DNA of 64,000 bases from an uncultured Lachnospiraceae bacterium (lineage in GTDB: Bacteria; Bacillota; Clostridia; Lachnospirales; Lachnospiraceae). Below are positions 45,404 through 53,973 of this stretch, in pieces. The stretch's first letter is position 1, and each line of letters begins with the position of its first letter. Location of the stretch: contig CANOMQ010000015.1 of the NCBI GenBank assembly GCA_947567595.1, positions 23,459 to 87,458 on the forward strand, read 5' to 3'. The position numbers and the translations under genes were made by a program. The notes below the pieces were generated by a model that searched no databases, was not told the origin of the DNA, and saw only the letters and a program-made list of their open reading frames with translations.

Positions 45404-45497
45404 TTGATGCATATGATTGCATAATAAATTATGGGAAGGTTTTTGTGCAAAAAAGAGAGTGCTATTTACGCCGCGAAAGGCGGCATGGAGGATTATG

Positions 45498-47276
45498 ATG
45501 AAAAAATGGAAATGGATTGCAGTGATGCTATCGGCAGGTTTATGCTTGACGGCGTGTGCCAGTACCTTGGAAGCGACACAGGACAATATTGTCGGGCAGG
45601 ATACAAGCGGGGACGTTCGTGAGGACACTCGTGAAGAATTTAACAATGGTGCAAATGATGATACAAACGACGAAGGAATGACAAACCCTGATACGGCGAA
45701 TAAGTCGTTTCAAGGGGAACCAACAATCATCGACACCGAAGCTGCATTCTCCAAACGTGACCTAAGCGGTGAATATGAGGAGGAGCAATGTGAAAAAATA
45801 ACGCTGCGCGATAACGCATCCACCACCGACAGCGCAAACGTTGCAATCGACACGAATATCATCACCATTCAAAAAGAAGGAACATACATCATAGACGGTT
45901 CTATGGAAAACGGCATGGTTATTGTAGACGTTGACAAGACAGAAAAAGTCCAGCTTGTTTTGAATGGTGTTTCAATAAAAAGTGACACCTGCGCACCAAT
46001 CTATGTCAAAAAAGCAGATAAGGTTTTTATCACACTTGCCGACGGGACACAGAACACGCTCACAAACGGCGGTTCGTTTGAAGCGATTGACGACAACAAC
46101 ATTGATGCCGTTATTTTTTCAAAGGACGATTTGACCTTAAATGGTACAGGAAGCCTTACAATTTCTTCCCCGACGGGACACGGAATTGTTTCCAAAAACG
46201 ACCTTGTAATAACAAACGGGACGTACGAAATCACGGCGGCACTCCACGGGCTTGCGGGAAAAGATAGTGTTGCGGTTGCAGATGGCAGCTTTGTCATTAC
46301 AGCGGGGAAGGACGCAATCCATTCCGCAGATACAGACGACGATACGGTGGGCTGGGTGTACATCAAGGACGGCAGTTTTACGTTTACGGCGGAGGGCGAC
46401 GGGATTGAGGCGGTCAATGAAATCAACATCACGGGCGGCACACTGAACGTCACAAAATCAGAGGAAGGGCTTGAAGCGCGCCTGATTAATATCAGTGGCG
46501 GAACGGTTGACATTACTTCTTATGACGACGGACTGAACGCGACGGATAAGCGGACTTCGACACAGACGGCACAGAGCGAAAATGCGGGTGGCTTCGGCGG
46601 AATGGGTGATATGCACGAGGAGGCGAATATCCATATTTCAGGCGGAACGGTCATGATAAATGCGGAGGGCGACGGGATTGATTCCAACGGTTATCTGACC
46701 GTCAGCGGCGGAACAGTTTATGTGCTGGGTTCTTCGAGTGGGAAGGACGGTGCGCTTGATTACAGTATTTCCTCGCAGATTAGCGGCGGTACGGTGGTTG
46801 CGGCAGGGCAGAGCAATATGGCGGTGAATTTCTGCGAAGGCTCCACACAGGGCGCAATTCTTGTCAACATACAGTCACAGCAGCAACCGGGAACGGACGT
46901 TGTTTTGCTTGATGGTGACGGAAATGAACTGATTGCGTATACGGTGGAAAAGCGGTACAATTCCGTCGTGGTAAGCTGTCCGGAAATTGTTGATGGTGGA
47001 AGCTATAAATTGAAAATGGGAACGGAAGAAACGCAGATTACGATGGACGGACTTCTATATGGGGAAGGTCATGAGATGGGCGGATTCGGCGGCGGACACG
47101 GCGGACGCGGTGGAATGAAGGGCGAACCGGGTGCAATGCCGCATGGAGACCGAAAGCCAAACGCAGAAAGACCGAATGGCAAAATGCCAAATGGAGAAAT
47201 ACCGAATGGTGACAAACCGGACGGAGAAATGCCGCCGGACATGGAATTTCCAAATGACGAGGTGAAACCACAGTGA
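45498..47276 (+). CDS. Cthe_2159-type carbohydrate-binding lipoprotein
   Basis: 592 residues from ATG 45498 (GGAGG upstream; ATG 45495 also possible). A lipoprotein signal (KKWKWIAVMLSAGLCLTAC) leads to a right-handed beta-helix of the Cthe_2159/DUF4353 family, with many ISGGTV..ITSYDDGLNA and GTVMINAEGDGIDSNG turns that bind calcium and acidic polysaccharide in the known member. The C-terminus is Gly-rich, then a PNGxxP repeat (RPNGKMPNGEIPNGDKPDGE) that may reach into the wall. It lies between DUF4956 and a two-component system whose regulator gene overlaps its stop. In CotH/VTC-type loci these proteins are common neighbours. Confidence 0.82.
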   Translation: MKKWKWIAVMLSAGLCLTACASTLEATQDNIVGQDTSGDVREDTREEFNNGANDDTNDEGMTNPDTANKSFQGEPTIIDTEAAFSKRDLSGEYEEEQCEKITLRDNASTTDSANVAIDTNIITIQKEGTYIIDGSMENGMVIVDVDKTEKVQLVLNGVSIKSDTCAPIYVKKADKVFITLADGTQNTLTNGGSFEAIDDNNIDAVIFSKDDLTLNGTGSLTISSPTGHGIVSKNDLVITNGTYEITAALHGLAGKDSVAVADGSFVITAGKDAIHSADTDDDTVGWVYIKDGSFTFTAEGDGIEAVNEINITGGTLNVTKSEEGLEARLINISGGTVDITSYDDGLNATDKRTSTQTAQSENAGGFGGMGDMHEEANIHISGGTVMINAEGDGIDSNGYLTVSGGTVYVLGSSSGKDGALDYSISSQISGGTVVAAGQSNMAVNFCEGSTQGAILVNIQSQQQPGTDVVLLDGDGNELIAYTVEKRYNSVVVSCPEIVDGGSYKLKMGTEETQITMDGLLYGEGHEMGGFGGGHGGRGGMKGEPGAMPHGDRKPNAERPNGKMPNGEIPNGDKPDGEMPPDMEFPNDEVKPQ

Positions 47277-47959
47277 GACTTTTACTGGCAGAAGACGAAA
47301 AGTCGCTATCAAAGGCGATCACAGCAATCCTAAAAAAGAACCATTACACAGTAGACGCCGCCTATGACGGAGTGGAGGCACTCGAATACATCAACGCAAA
47401 CGAATACGACGGAATTATTTTGGATGTGATGATGCCGCGCCTTGACGGGATTGACGTGCTCCAAACGCTCCGTGCGCAGGGAAACGCCACACCAGTCATT
47501 ATGTTAACTGCAAAGGCAGAAGTGGAAGACAAGGTACTCGGTCTGGACAGTGGCGCAAACGACTACCTCACAAAGCCCTTTGCGTCAAAAGAGCTTTTGG
47601 CGCGTATCAGGGCAATGACGCGCAGCATGGTGGGAAACAATCAGACAAATTCCAAGCTCTGTCTTGGAAACATCACACTGGACAGCGCCACCTTTGAACT
47701 TTCCTCCCCGACAGGAAGTTTTACGCTTGCAAACAAGGAATTTCAGATGCTGGAGCTTTTGCTGCGCAATCCGAAACAGATTATATCCGCAGAACAGGTG
47801 ATGGACAAAATATGGGGCTTTGATACCAACGCGGAGAGCAACGTAGTGTGGACATACATCTCTTATCTGCGCAAAAAACTCGCCGCACTCAAGGCAGATG
47901 TGGAAATCAAGGCAAGGAGAAATGCCGGATATTACATTGAACACACAGAGGAGCAATAG
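47273..47959 (+). CDS. OmpR-family response regulator
   Basis: 228 residues. The receiver domain has the acidic pocket LLAEDEK, phospho-acceptor in IILDVMMPRLDGID, VIMLTAKAE and DYLTKPF. The C-terminal winged helix shows ELLLRNPKQIISAEQVMDKI and VVWTYISYLRKKLA. Its GTG start overlaps the lipoprotein stop by 4 nt (GTGA), and the kinase gene follows after 3 bp. The system therefore probably reports on, or controls, the surface lipoprotein locus. Confidence 0.92.
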   Translation: MRLLLAEDEKSLSKAITAILKKNHYTVDAAYDGVEALEYINANEYDGIILDVMMPRLDGIDVLQTLRAQGNATPVIMLTAKAEVEDKVLGLDSGANDYLTKPFASKELLARIRAMTRSMVGNNQTNSKLCLGNITLDSATFELSSPTGSFTLANKEFQMLELLLRNPKQIISAEQVMDKIWGFDTNAESNVVWTYISYLRKKLAALKADVEIKARRNAGYYIEHTEEQ

Positions 47960-47962
47960 ACA

Positions 47963-49270
47963 ATGATTAACAGGATTCGCACGAAATTCATTATCCTTTC
48001 AACTGCATCGCTTTTGCTGCTGCTGATTGTAATCGTAACGTCCAGCAGTCTCCTCACCTACAGGGAGGTAATAGCAGACGCCGATACCGTGCTTGACATG
48101 CTTGCGGACAGGATAAGTCAGGGGAACAAGCCGATGCTTCCCAAACCTCCTAAGGACGAGCTGCCGCCCGATGAGCTTTTTGAGAAAACAAATGAAGACG
48201 AAGGCGATACCCATTTGCGGAAAAAGGGCTTTTTTGGCGGCAGGCGACTACCCTTGGAGGCGATGTACGAGTCTCGTTTTTTCACGGTCATCGTATCAGC
48301 AGACGGGGAAATTACGGACATTAACACGGAAAACATTTCGATGGTTGATAGGGACGAGGCGCAGGCATACGCAAAATCCGTAATCCGTCAAAACCACGAA
48401 CGCGGCTTTTACGAGACCTTCCGCTATAAAACGCTGCAAAAAGAAAATGACACATGTGTCATATTTTTGGACTGCCAAAGAAGTCTTGACACGTTCCACG
48501 CTTCCATTGCAATCAACTGCCTGATTTCTTTTGCAGCGTTTCTTGTCAGCATGATAATCATTATTTGTGTTTCCAAAAAAATCGTACGCCCTGTTTCCGA
48601 GAGCTATGAAAAACAGAAACAGTTTATTTCAATGGCAGGGCACGAGCTGAAAACGCCTCTCACGATTATCAGTGCGGACGCGGAAGTGCTTGCGATGGAG
48701 CTTGAACAGGAAAATGACTGGCTGAATGACATATGCAGTCAGACGCAGCGAATGGCAGTGCTGACAAATGACCTTCTAAGCCTTTCGAGAATGGACGAAA
48801 ACAGGGAGCCGTTTACCATGATACCGTTTCCGATATCCGATGTCGTGAGCGAGACCGTGCAGTCCTTTCAGACACTTGCGCACAGCAAGAACAGGAATAT
48901 TGCAGCAGACATCACACCAATGCTGTCTTATACGGGCGACGAAAAAGCCATTCGACAAATAACAGGTGTTCTCCTTGACAATGCAATTAAATATTCCCAA
49001 TCGACAGATATCGCGTTAACGTTAAGAAAAAAGGGACACAATCTCATTCTTTCCGTGACAAACAGCGCAGAGCCATTGACAGACGAACAGCTTCAACGGT
49101 TTTTTGACCGTTTTTACCGCACAGAGCAGTCGCGCAATTCCGAAAAGGGCGGCTACGGTCTTGGATTATCCATCGCCAAATCCATTGTGGAGGCGCACAA
49201 AGGAAAAATTACCGCAACTGCACCCAAAATAGGATTCGTGCAGATTACGGTAACACTTCGCAGCAACTAA
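47963..49270 (+). CDS. Sensor histidine kinase
   Basis: 435 residues. Two membrane helices (about 11-32 and 180-200) enclose an extracellular loop with a Pro/Lys-rich stretch (PMLPKPPKDELPPDELFEKT). A short linker leads to the H-box MAGHELKTPLTII (His227), N-box LLDNAIKYS, G1 and the G2 region GGYGLGLSIAK. No clear HAMP domain is seen. It pairs with the upstream OmpR-type regulator. The loop is unusual for its charge and could sense cations or cell-wall polymers; that is a guess. Confidence 0.88.
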   Translation: MINRIRTKFIILSTASLLLLLIVIVTSSSLLTYREVIADADTVLDMLADRISQGNKPMLPKPPKDELPPDELFEKTNEDEGDTHLRKKGFFGGRRLPLEAMYESRFFTVIVSADGEITDINTENISMVDRDEAQAYAKSVIRQNHERGFYETFRYKTLQKENDTCVIFLDCQRSLDTFHASIAINCLISFAAFLVSMIIIICVSKKIVRPVSESYEKQKQFISMAGHELKTPLTIISADAEVLAMELEQENDWLNDICSQTQRMAVLTNDLLSLSRMDENREPFTMIPFPISDVVSETVQSFQTLAHSKNRNIAADITPMLSYTGDEKAIRQITGVLLDNAIKYSQSTDIALTLRKKGHNLILSVTNSAEPLTDEQLQRFFDRFYRTEQSRNSEKGGYGLGLSIAKSIVEAHKGKITATAPKIGFVQITVTLRSN

Positions 49271-49279
49271 TCATTTTAA

Positions 49280-50695
49280 CTAATCTTCTTCCGACGTTTC
49301 CAGCGTAAAAATAAACTCCGTCCCAATCCCTTCCGTGCTGATGACATTGATATTTTCACCGTGCGACTGGATAATCTCCTTCGTGATGGAAAGCCCCAAC
49401 CCCGTGCCCTTTTTGTCCTTGCCGCGCGAGAGGTCGGTTTTATAAAAGCGGTTCCAAATCAGCTTGATGCTGTCACTCGGTATTCCGATACCGCTGTCCT
49501 TTACGGAAACGAGCAGCTTGTTGGAACGCTCAACGGTTTCGATTTTGATGGACGAGTTTTTATGGCTGAATTTAATGGCGTTGTCCACAAGATTATAGAG
49601 TACCTGCTGGATTTTTACCATGTCGGCGTTTACAAACATTTCCTCATCCGTAAGCACAAGCTCAATGGAAATCATTTTATTACGGCAGGTTCCCTCAAAG
49701 GATGCTGCCGTATTTTTGATGACCTGATTGATATCAAAATCCGTGCGGTCAAGTATCATCCCTTTTGTATTTAAATTGTTCAGCGTAAGCAGTGAGTTTG
49801 TGAGCTTTGTGAGGCGGTCGGTTTCATTTAACACAACGCCGATATACTTTTCATGCAGCTCAGCGGGAATCGTGCCGTCCAGCATTGCCTCAAGGTAGCC
49901 GCGCATAGAGGTAAGCGGGGAGCGGAAATCGTGCGAAATATTTGCAACAAGCCGCTTTTGGTTGTCCTCGCTTTTGGCAATTTCACTTGCCATATATGCG
50001 AGCGATGCTGCCAAATAACCGATTTCATCCTCACTGTCAACTTGAAATTCATAGCGGAAATTGCCGATTGCGTATTGTTCCGTGGCATGTGTGATTTTGC
50101 GCAGCGGCATATAAACCATTTCCGTAAAAAACAACAAAATAATTAGCGATAATAAAAATAAAATAACAAGCGTTATATATGATATGTTTAACAGCGAATT
50201 ACAGGAATGTTCAAGCTCCGTCATGGAGGCATGGATAATCACATAGCCCTTTACCTTGTACTTTGCGGTAATCGGCGCAAAGGCGGAAATCATTTCATCG
50301 TCAAACATTCCGAAAAAATTGCCGACTGTGTAAAAGGAGCTGCCTGTAATCGTCGGGCTGAAATTGGGGATTGTAGTCGGATTTTCGATGTCAAGCGGCG
50401 AGCTTGAATCCAAAATGACAAGTCCTGAGGGATTTACAATCCAAATGGACGCGTCCACAAAAGTCCCAATCGCTTCAATCTGCCGCCATACGGACTCCAG
50501 CGTAATTTCATTATTATAAAGGTCAGCGGCATAGGAGTCGGAAATCAGGAGCGCTTCCTTATAAAGAGTGTCTGCGCGCTCGCGCTTCAAGTGCTCAATC
50601 GTCATGCTTGAGGTAAACGTCGCCACCACAATAAAACCAAAGAAGGCAAATATAAAATATGCAAGTACAAATTTTAGATAGAGTGTGCGTTTCAT
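49280..50695 (-). CDS. Sensor histidine kinase with HAMP domain
   Basis: 471 residues. TM1 (LKFVLAYFIFAFFGFIVVAT), an extracellular PAS-like sensor (about 35-165, SIWIVNPSGLVILDSSSPLD), TM2 (ITLVILFLLSLIILLFF), HAMP (about 190-240), H-box ISHDFRSPLTSM (His255), N-box LVDNAIKFSHK and GTGLGLSITKE follow in order. It is the second gene of a pair with the OmpR-type regulator 23 bp upstream. It converges with the preceding kinase gene with only 9 bp between stops and no terminator. Confidence 0.9.
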   Translation of the reverse strand: MKRTLYLKFVLAYFIFAFFGFIVVATFTSSMTIEHLKRERADTLYKEALLISDSYAADLYNNEITLESVWRQIEAIGTFVDASIWIVNPSGLVILDSSSPLDIENPTTIPNFSPTITGSSFYTVGNFFGMFDDEMISAFAPITAKYKVKGYVIIHASMTELEHSCNSLLNISYITLVILFLLSLIILLFFTEMVYMPLRKITHATEQYAIGNFRYEFQVDSEDEIGYLAASLAYMASEIAKSEDNQKRLVANISHDFRSPLTSMRGYLEAMLDGTIPAELHEKYIGVVLNETDRLTKLTNSLLTLNNLNTKGMILDRTDFDINQVIKNTAASFEGTCRNKMISIELVLTDEEMFVNADMVKIQQVLYNLVDNAIKFSHKNSSIKIETVERSNKLLVSVKDSGIGIPSDSIKLIWNRFYKTDLSRGKDKKGTGLGLSITKEIIQSHGENINVISTEGIGTEFIFTLETSEED

Positions 50696-50718
50696 GTTAA
50701 TCGTCTTGCTCCCTTATT

Positions 50719-51420
50719 TTAATTTTTTACCTCAAATTTATAGCCGATACTCCAAATCGTCGCAATGCGCCACGATTCATGATCTTTTATTTTTTCTCGC
50801 AGCCGCTTGATATGTACGTCCACGGTGCGCGTGTCGCCGATATACTCATATCCCCATATCTGATCCAAAAGCTGCTCCCTTGTGAAGACGCGGTTTGGAG
50901 AGGCAGCAAGAAAATACAACAGTTCTAATTCCTTCGGCGGCATATCGACGGTATTTCCATTATAAATAACGGAGTAATTGGTGAGGTTGATTGTCAGATC
51001 AGGATAGCTCACCTGCTTTGCAGTGGACACGGACGCAGCAGGAGCCGCTGTTTTATAACGGCGCAAAACCGCCTTGACACGGGCAACAAGCTCCTTGGTG
51101 TCAAAAGGCTTTTCCAGATAATCGTCAGCGCCGAGCTCTAGTCCAAGTACTTTGTCAAACACCTCGCCCTTTGCGGAGAGCATAATAATAGGCGTCTGCG
51201 ATTTCTGCCGCACCTCGCGGCACACCTGATATCCGTCAATGCCGGGAAGCATCAGGTCAAGTAAAATCAAATCAGGCGAAAAGCTTTCGGCTTCCCGGAG
51301 CGCGGACTCGCCGTCATAGACGATTTTTGTCTCAAAGCATTCCTTTGTCATATATAATGAAATCAGCTCCGCAATGTTCTCGTCATCATCAACAATTAAA
51401 ATTTTCTGTTTATTTGCCAT
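50719..51420 (-). CDS. OmpR-family response regulator
   Basis: 233 residues. Receiver: ILIVDDDENIAEL, LILLDLMLPGIDG, IIMLSAKGE, DYLEKPFD. Winged helix: ELLYFLAASPNRVFTREQLL, YEYIGDTRTVDVHIKRLREK. It is first in a two-gene operon with the HAMP kinase. The ribosome site is AAGGAA, about 10 nt before ATG 51420. The target is unknown; kinases of this kind often govern envelope stress responses. Confidence 0.92.
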   Translation of the reverse strand: MANKQKILIVDDDENIAELISLYMTKECFETKIVYDGESALREAESFSPDLILLDLMLPGIDGYQVCREVRQKSQTPIIMLSAKGEVFDKVLGLELGADDYLEKPFDTKELVARVKAVLRRYKTAAPAASVSTAKQVSYPDLTINLTNYSVIYNGNTVDMPPKELELLYFLAASPNRVFTREQLLDQIWGYEYIGDTRTVDVHIKRLREKIKDHESWRIATIWSIGYKFEVKN

Positions 51421-51503
51421 AATTTATCATTCCTTTTCCTTCTATATAATAAAGCAATCACATAATAAAGTAGCCGCATCATAAAACAATAGCATACCAC
51501 TTG

Positions 51504-53903
51504 TTATTTAAATTCCGCAATCGTTACCCCTGCATCACCTTCGCCGTATTCCCCTAAGTGGAAGGACTTCACATAAGAAACCCGCTTCAAATGCTTCTGA
51601 ACCGCCTGCCGCAGCGCTCCTGTCCCCTTACCGTGCACAATGCGTACACTGGGCGCATGGGATAAGTAAGCGTCGTCGAGGTATTTGTCCAGCTCCGCAA
51701 TCGCCTCGTCAACCGTTTTTCCTAAAAGATTAATTTCCGTTGAAAGCGTAGCCGTTTTGGACATGGAAATCCGCCCCGAGTCAGAGCTGGCAGCGCAGCC
51801 GGAAAAGCTCTTTTTGTATCCGGCAATTCCGGGCATGGTTTCTTCCTTTACAAGCACCAAATCCTTAATATTGACCTTAGAACGGATGATGCCGCATTGC
51901 ACAAACAAATCGCCCTTCGCATCGGGCAGGGTGGAAACGGTGCCCTTTAAACCCATTGTCACGACCTTGACCATATCGCCCTGCTTCAACTGGTTCGGCT
52001 TTAATACCTTGTGCGTGGGCTTAGCTTCCACCGTGCTTAGCTTGCTGTTTTTCTCGCTGATCTTATCCCGAACTTTTGTACGTGCCTTTTCCAGCTCTTT
52101 AATGGTGGTTTGGTTTCCTGCCTTCTGAAATGCACGGATTGTCTCGTCTGCAACGTCCTTCGCATCTTGAAGGATTTTGCGTGCCTCCTCGTTTGCCTGA
52201 CGCAGGATTTTGTCCTTCTGCGCGTCAAGCCGTTCCTGCTTCTGCTCCAGCTTCTGCTTTAAGGAAGCGATTTCCGCCTTGTAGCTTTGGATTTCCGTCC
52301 GCTCCTTCTCAATCGTGCGGCGGCTTTCCTCAAGGTTTGTCAGCAAATCCTCAAAACTCTCCTCCTCCTCGCTGATGTGCTCCTTTGCAGATGCAATAAT
52401 TTCATCAGAAAGCCCGAGTTTTGACGAAATGGCAAAGGCATTGCTCTTGCCGGGAATGCCGATTAAAAGGCGGTACGTCGGACGAAGCGTCTCCACATCA
52501 AATTCACAGCAGGCGTTTTCGACATAAGGGGTAGTGAGGGCAAAAACCTTTAGCTCGCTGTAATGTGTGGTAGCCATCGTGCGAATCCCCTTATCGTGCA
52601 GATGCTTCAAAATCGCAATCGCAAGCGCAGCGCCCTCAGTAGGGTCTGTGCCTGCACCAAGCTCATCAAAAATACACAGGGAATTTTCGTCCGCGTTCTC
52701 TAATATGGAAATCGTGTTTGTCATGTGCGCCGAGAAGGTTGACAAATTCTGTTCAATACTCTGCTCATCGCCGATATCCGCGTAAACCTCCGTAAACACG
52801 CCAAGCTCCGAACGGTCAAGCGCGGGAATGTGAAGCCCTGACTGTCCCATCAGCGTAAACAAGCCGACGGTTTTTAAGGATACCGTTTTACCGCCTGTGT
52901 TTGGCCCGGTCACAACCAAAAGGTCGAAATCCGCACCTAAGTTAACATCAATTGGAACAACTGTTTTTTTGTGCAATAACGGATGTCTTCCTTTGCGGAT
53001 ATTAATATGCCGCCTGTTATTAAATAACGGGCGTGATGCATTCATGTCGATTGCAAGGCTCGCGCGGGCAAAAATAAAGTCCAAAATCGTCAATAATCGG
53101 TAGTTATTTGCAAGTTCCACGGTGAAATTACTTGCATTTGCACTTAATTCTGCAAGAATTCTTTCAATCTCATCTTGCTCCTGCATTGCAAGCTCCTTGA
53201 GCTGGTTGTTCAGATTTACAATAACAGTTGGTTCGATAAAAAGCGTGGAACCGGTCGCGGACTGGTCGTGAATCATGCCGGGAACGTTTCCTTTATGCTC
53301 TGATTTCACGGGGATACAGTAGCGGTTATTGCGCATGGTAATCACTGCGTCCTGAAGATACGTGCGCAGGCTTCCATTTACCATGTTTGTAAGCTGGCTG
53401 TGGATTTTCTCGTTTGTAAGGTTGATGCTGCGGCGAATGTGCTTTAATGTGGAGCTTGCGTCGTCAGCAATTTCCTCCTCTGATAAAATGCAGCGGTTAA
53501 TTTCAGTCTGTAAGGGAGTTAACGGCTCAAGATTTGCAAAAAATTTCTGCAGGCTGTCCTCAATTTCATCGTCATGCTCCGTGCGCGAAAAGGCTTTCGC
53601 TTTTGCGGCACAGGCAAGCGATGCGGAAATTTTTAACAGCTCGGCAGCGGAAAGTGCGCTTCCGATTTCCAGCGCCTTGATGCTGTAGCTGATATCCTTA
53701 TTTCCGCTGAAATTTGCGCGGTCGCCCTTCACTAAGCGGGAAAATGCGTCGGCAGTCTGCTTTTGTGCCTCTTCAATTTTTGCAAGATCCGTCATCGGAT
53801 TTAGGATTTTGCAAAGCTCCTTTCCCGGAGCAGAGGTTGCTTTTTCTGTCAGCAGGTTGATGATTTTATCGTATTCCAGTATTCGTAATGCTTTTTCGTT
53901 CAT
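51504..53903 (-). CDS. mutS2: Endonuclease MutS2
   Basis: 799 residues. In Bacillus subtilis MutS2 acts in ribosome rescue, splitting collided ribosomes; in other bacteria it suppresses recombination. Order seen: core and clamp domains with the RNNRYCIPVKSEHKGNVPGM motif (about 195-215), ATPase with Walker A VVTGPNTGGKTVSLKTVG (near 330), Walker B LCIFDELGAGTDPTEG and signature TFSAHMTNTISI, a long coiled coil (about 510-620), a KOW-like segment (GDMVKVVTMGLKGTV), and the C-terminal Smr domain with RIVHGKGTGALRQAV. It is intact and of normal length, with AAGGAG before ATG 53903. Confidence 0.95.
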   Translation of the reverse strand: MNEKALRILEYDKIINLLTEKATSAPGKELCKILNPMTDLAKIEEAQKQTADAFSRLVKGDRANFSGNKDISYSIKALEIGSALSAAELLKISASLACAAKAKAFSRTEHDDEIEDSLQKFFANLEPLTPLQTEINRCILSEEEIADDASSTLKHIRRSINLTNEKIHSQLTNMVNGSLRTYLQDAVITMRNNRYCIPVKSEHKGNVPGMIHDQSATGSTLFIEPTVIVNLNNQLKELAMQEQDEIERILAELSANASNFTVELANNYRLLTILDFIFARASLAIDMNASRPLFNNRRHINIRKGRHPLLHKKTVVPIDVNLGADFDLLVVTGPNTGGKTVSLKTVGLFTLMGQSGLHIPALDRSELGVFTEVYADIGDEQSIEQNLSTFSAHMTNTISILENADENSLCIFDELGAGTDPTEGAALAIAILKHLHDKGIRTMATTHYSELKVFALTTPYVENACCEFDVETLRPTYRLLIGIPGKSNAFAISSKLGLSDEIIASAKEHISEEEESFEDLLTNLEESRRTIEKERTEIQSYKAEIASLKQKLEQKQERLDAQKDKILRQANEEARKILQDAKDVADETIRAFQKAGNQTTIKELEKARTKVRDKISEKNSKLSTVEAKPTHKVLKPNQLKQGDMVKVVTMGLKGTVSTLPDAKGDLFVQCGIIRSKVNIKDLVLVKEETMPGIAGYKKSFSGCAASSDSGRISMSKTATLSTEINLLGKTVDEAIAELDKYLDDAYLSHAPSVRIVHGKGTGALRQAVQKHLKRVSYVKSFHLGEYGEGDAGVTIAEFK

Positions 53904-53973
53904 AAATATCGTTCTCCTTGTTTGTGCTGCTCCTGTTGCGTTTCGTTATTGTTTCATTCTACCATAAAACAGC

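Noticed and set aside
45417-45497. Extended N-terminus for the Cthe_2159-type lipoprotein
   Set aside because: The 27 extra residues would hide the lipoprotein signal, and GGAGG lies right before ATG 45498.
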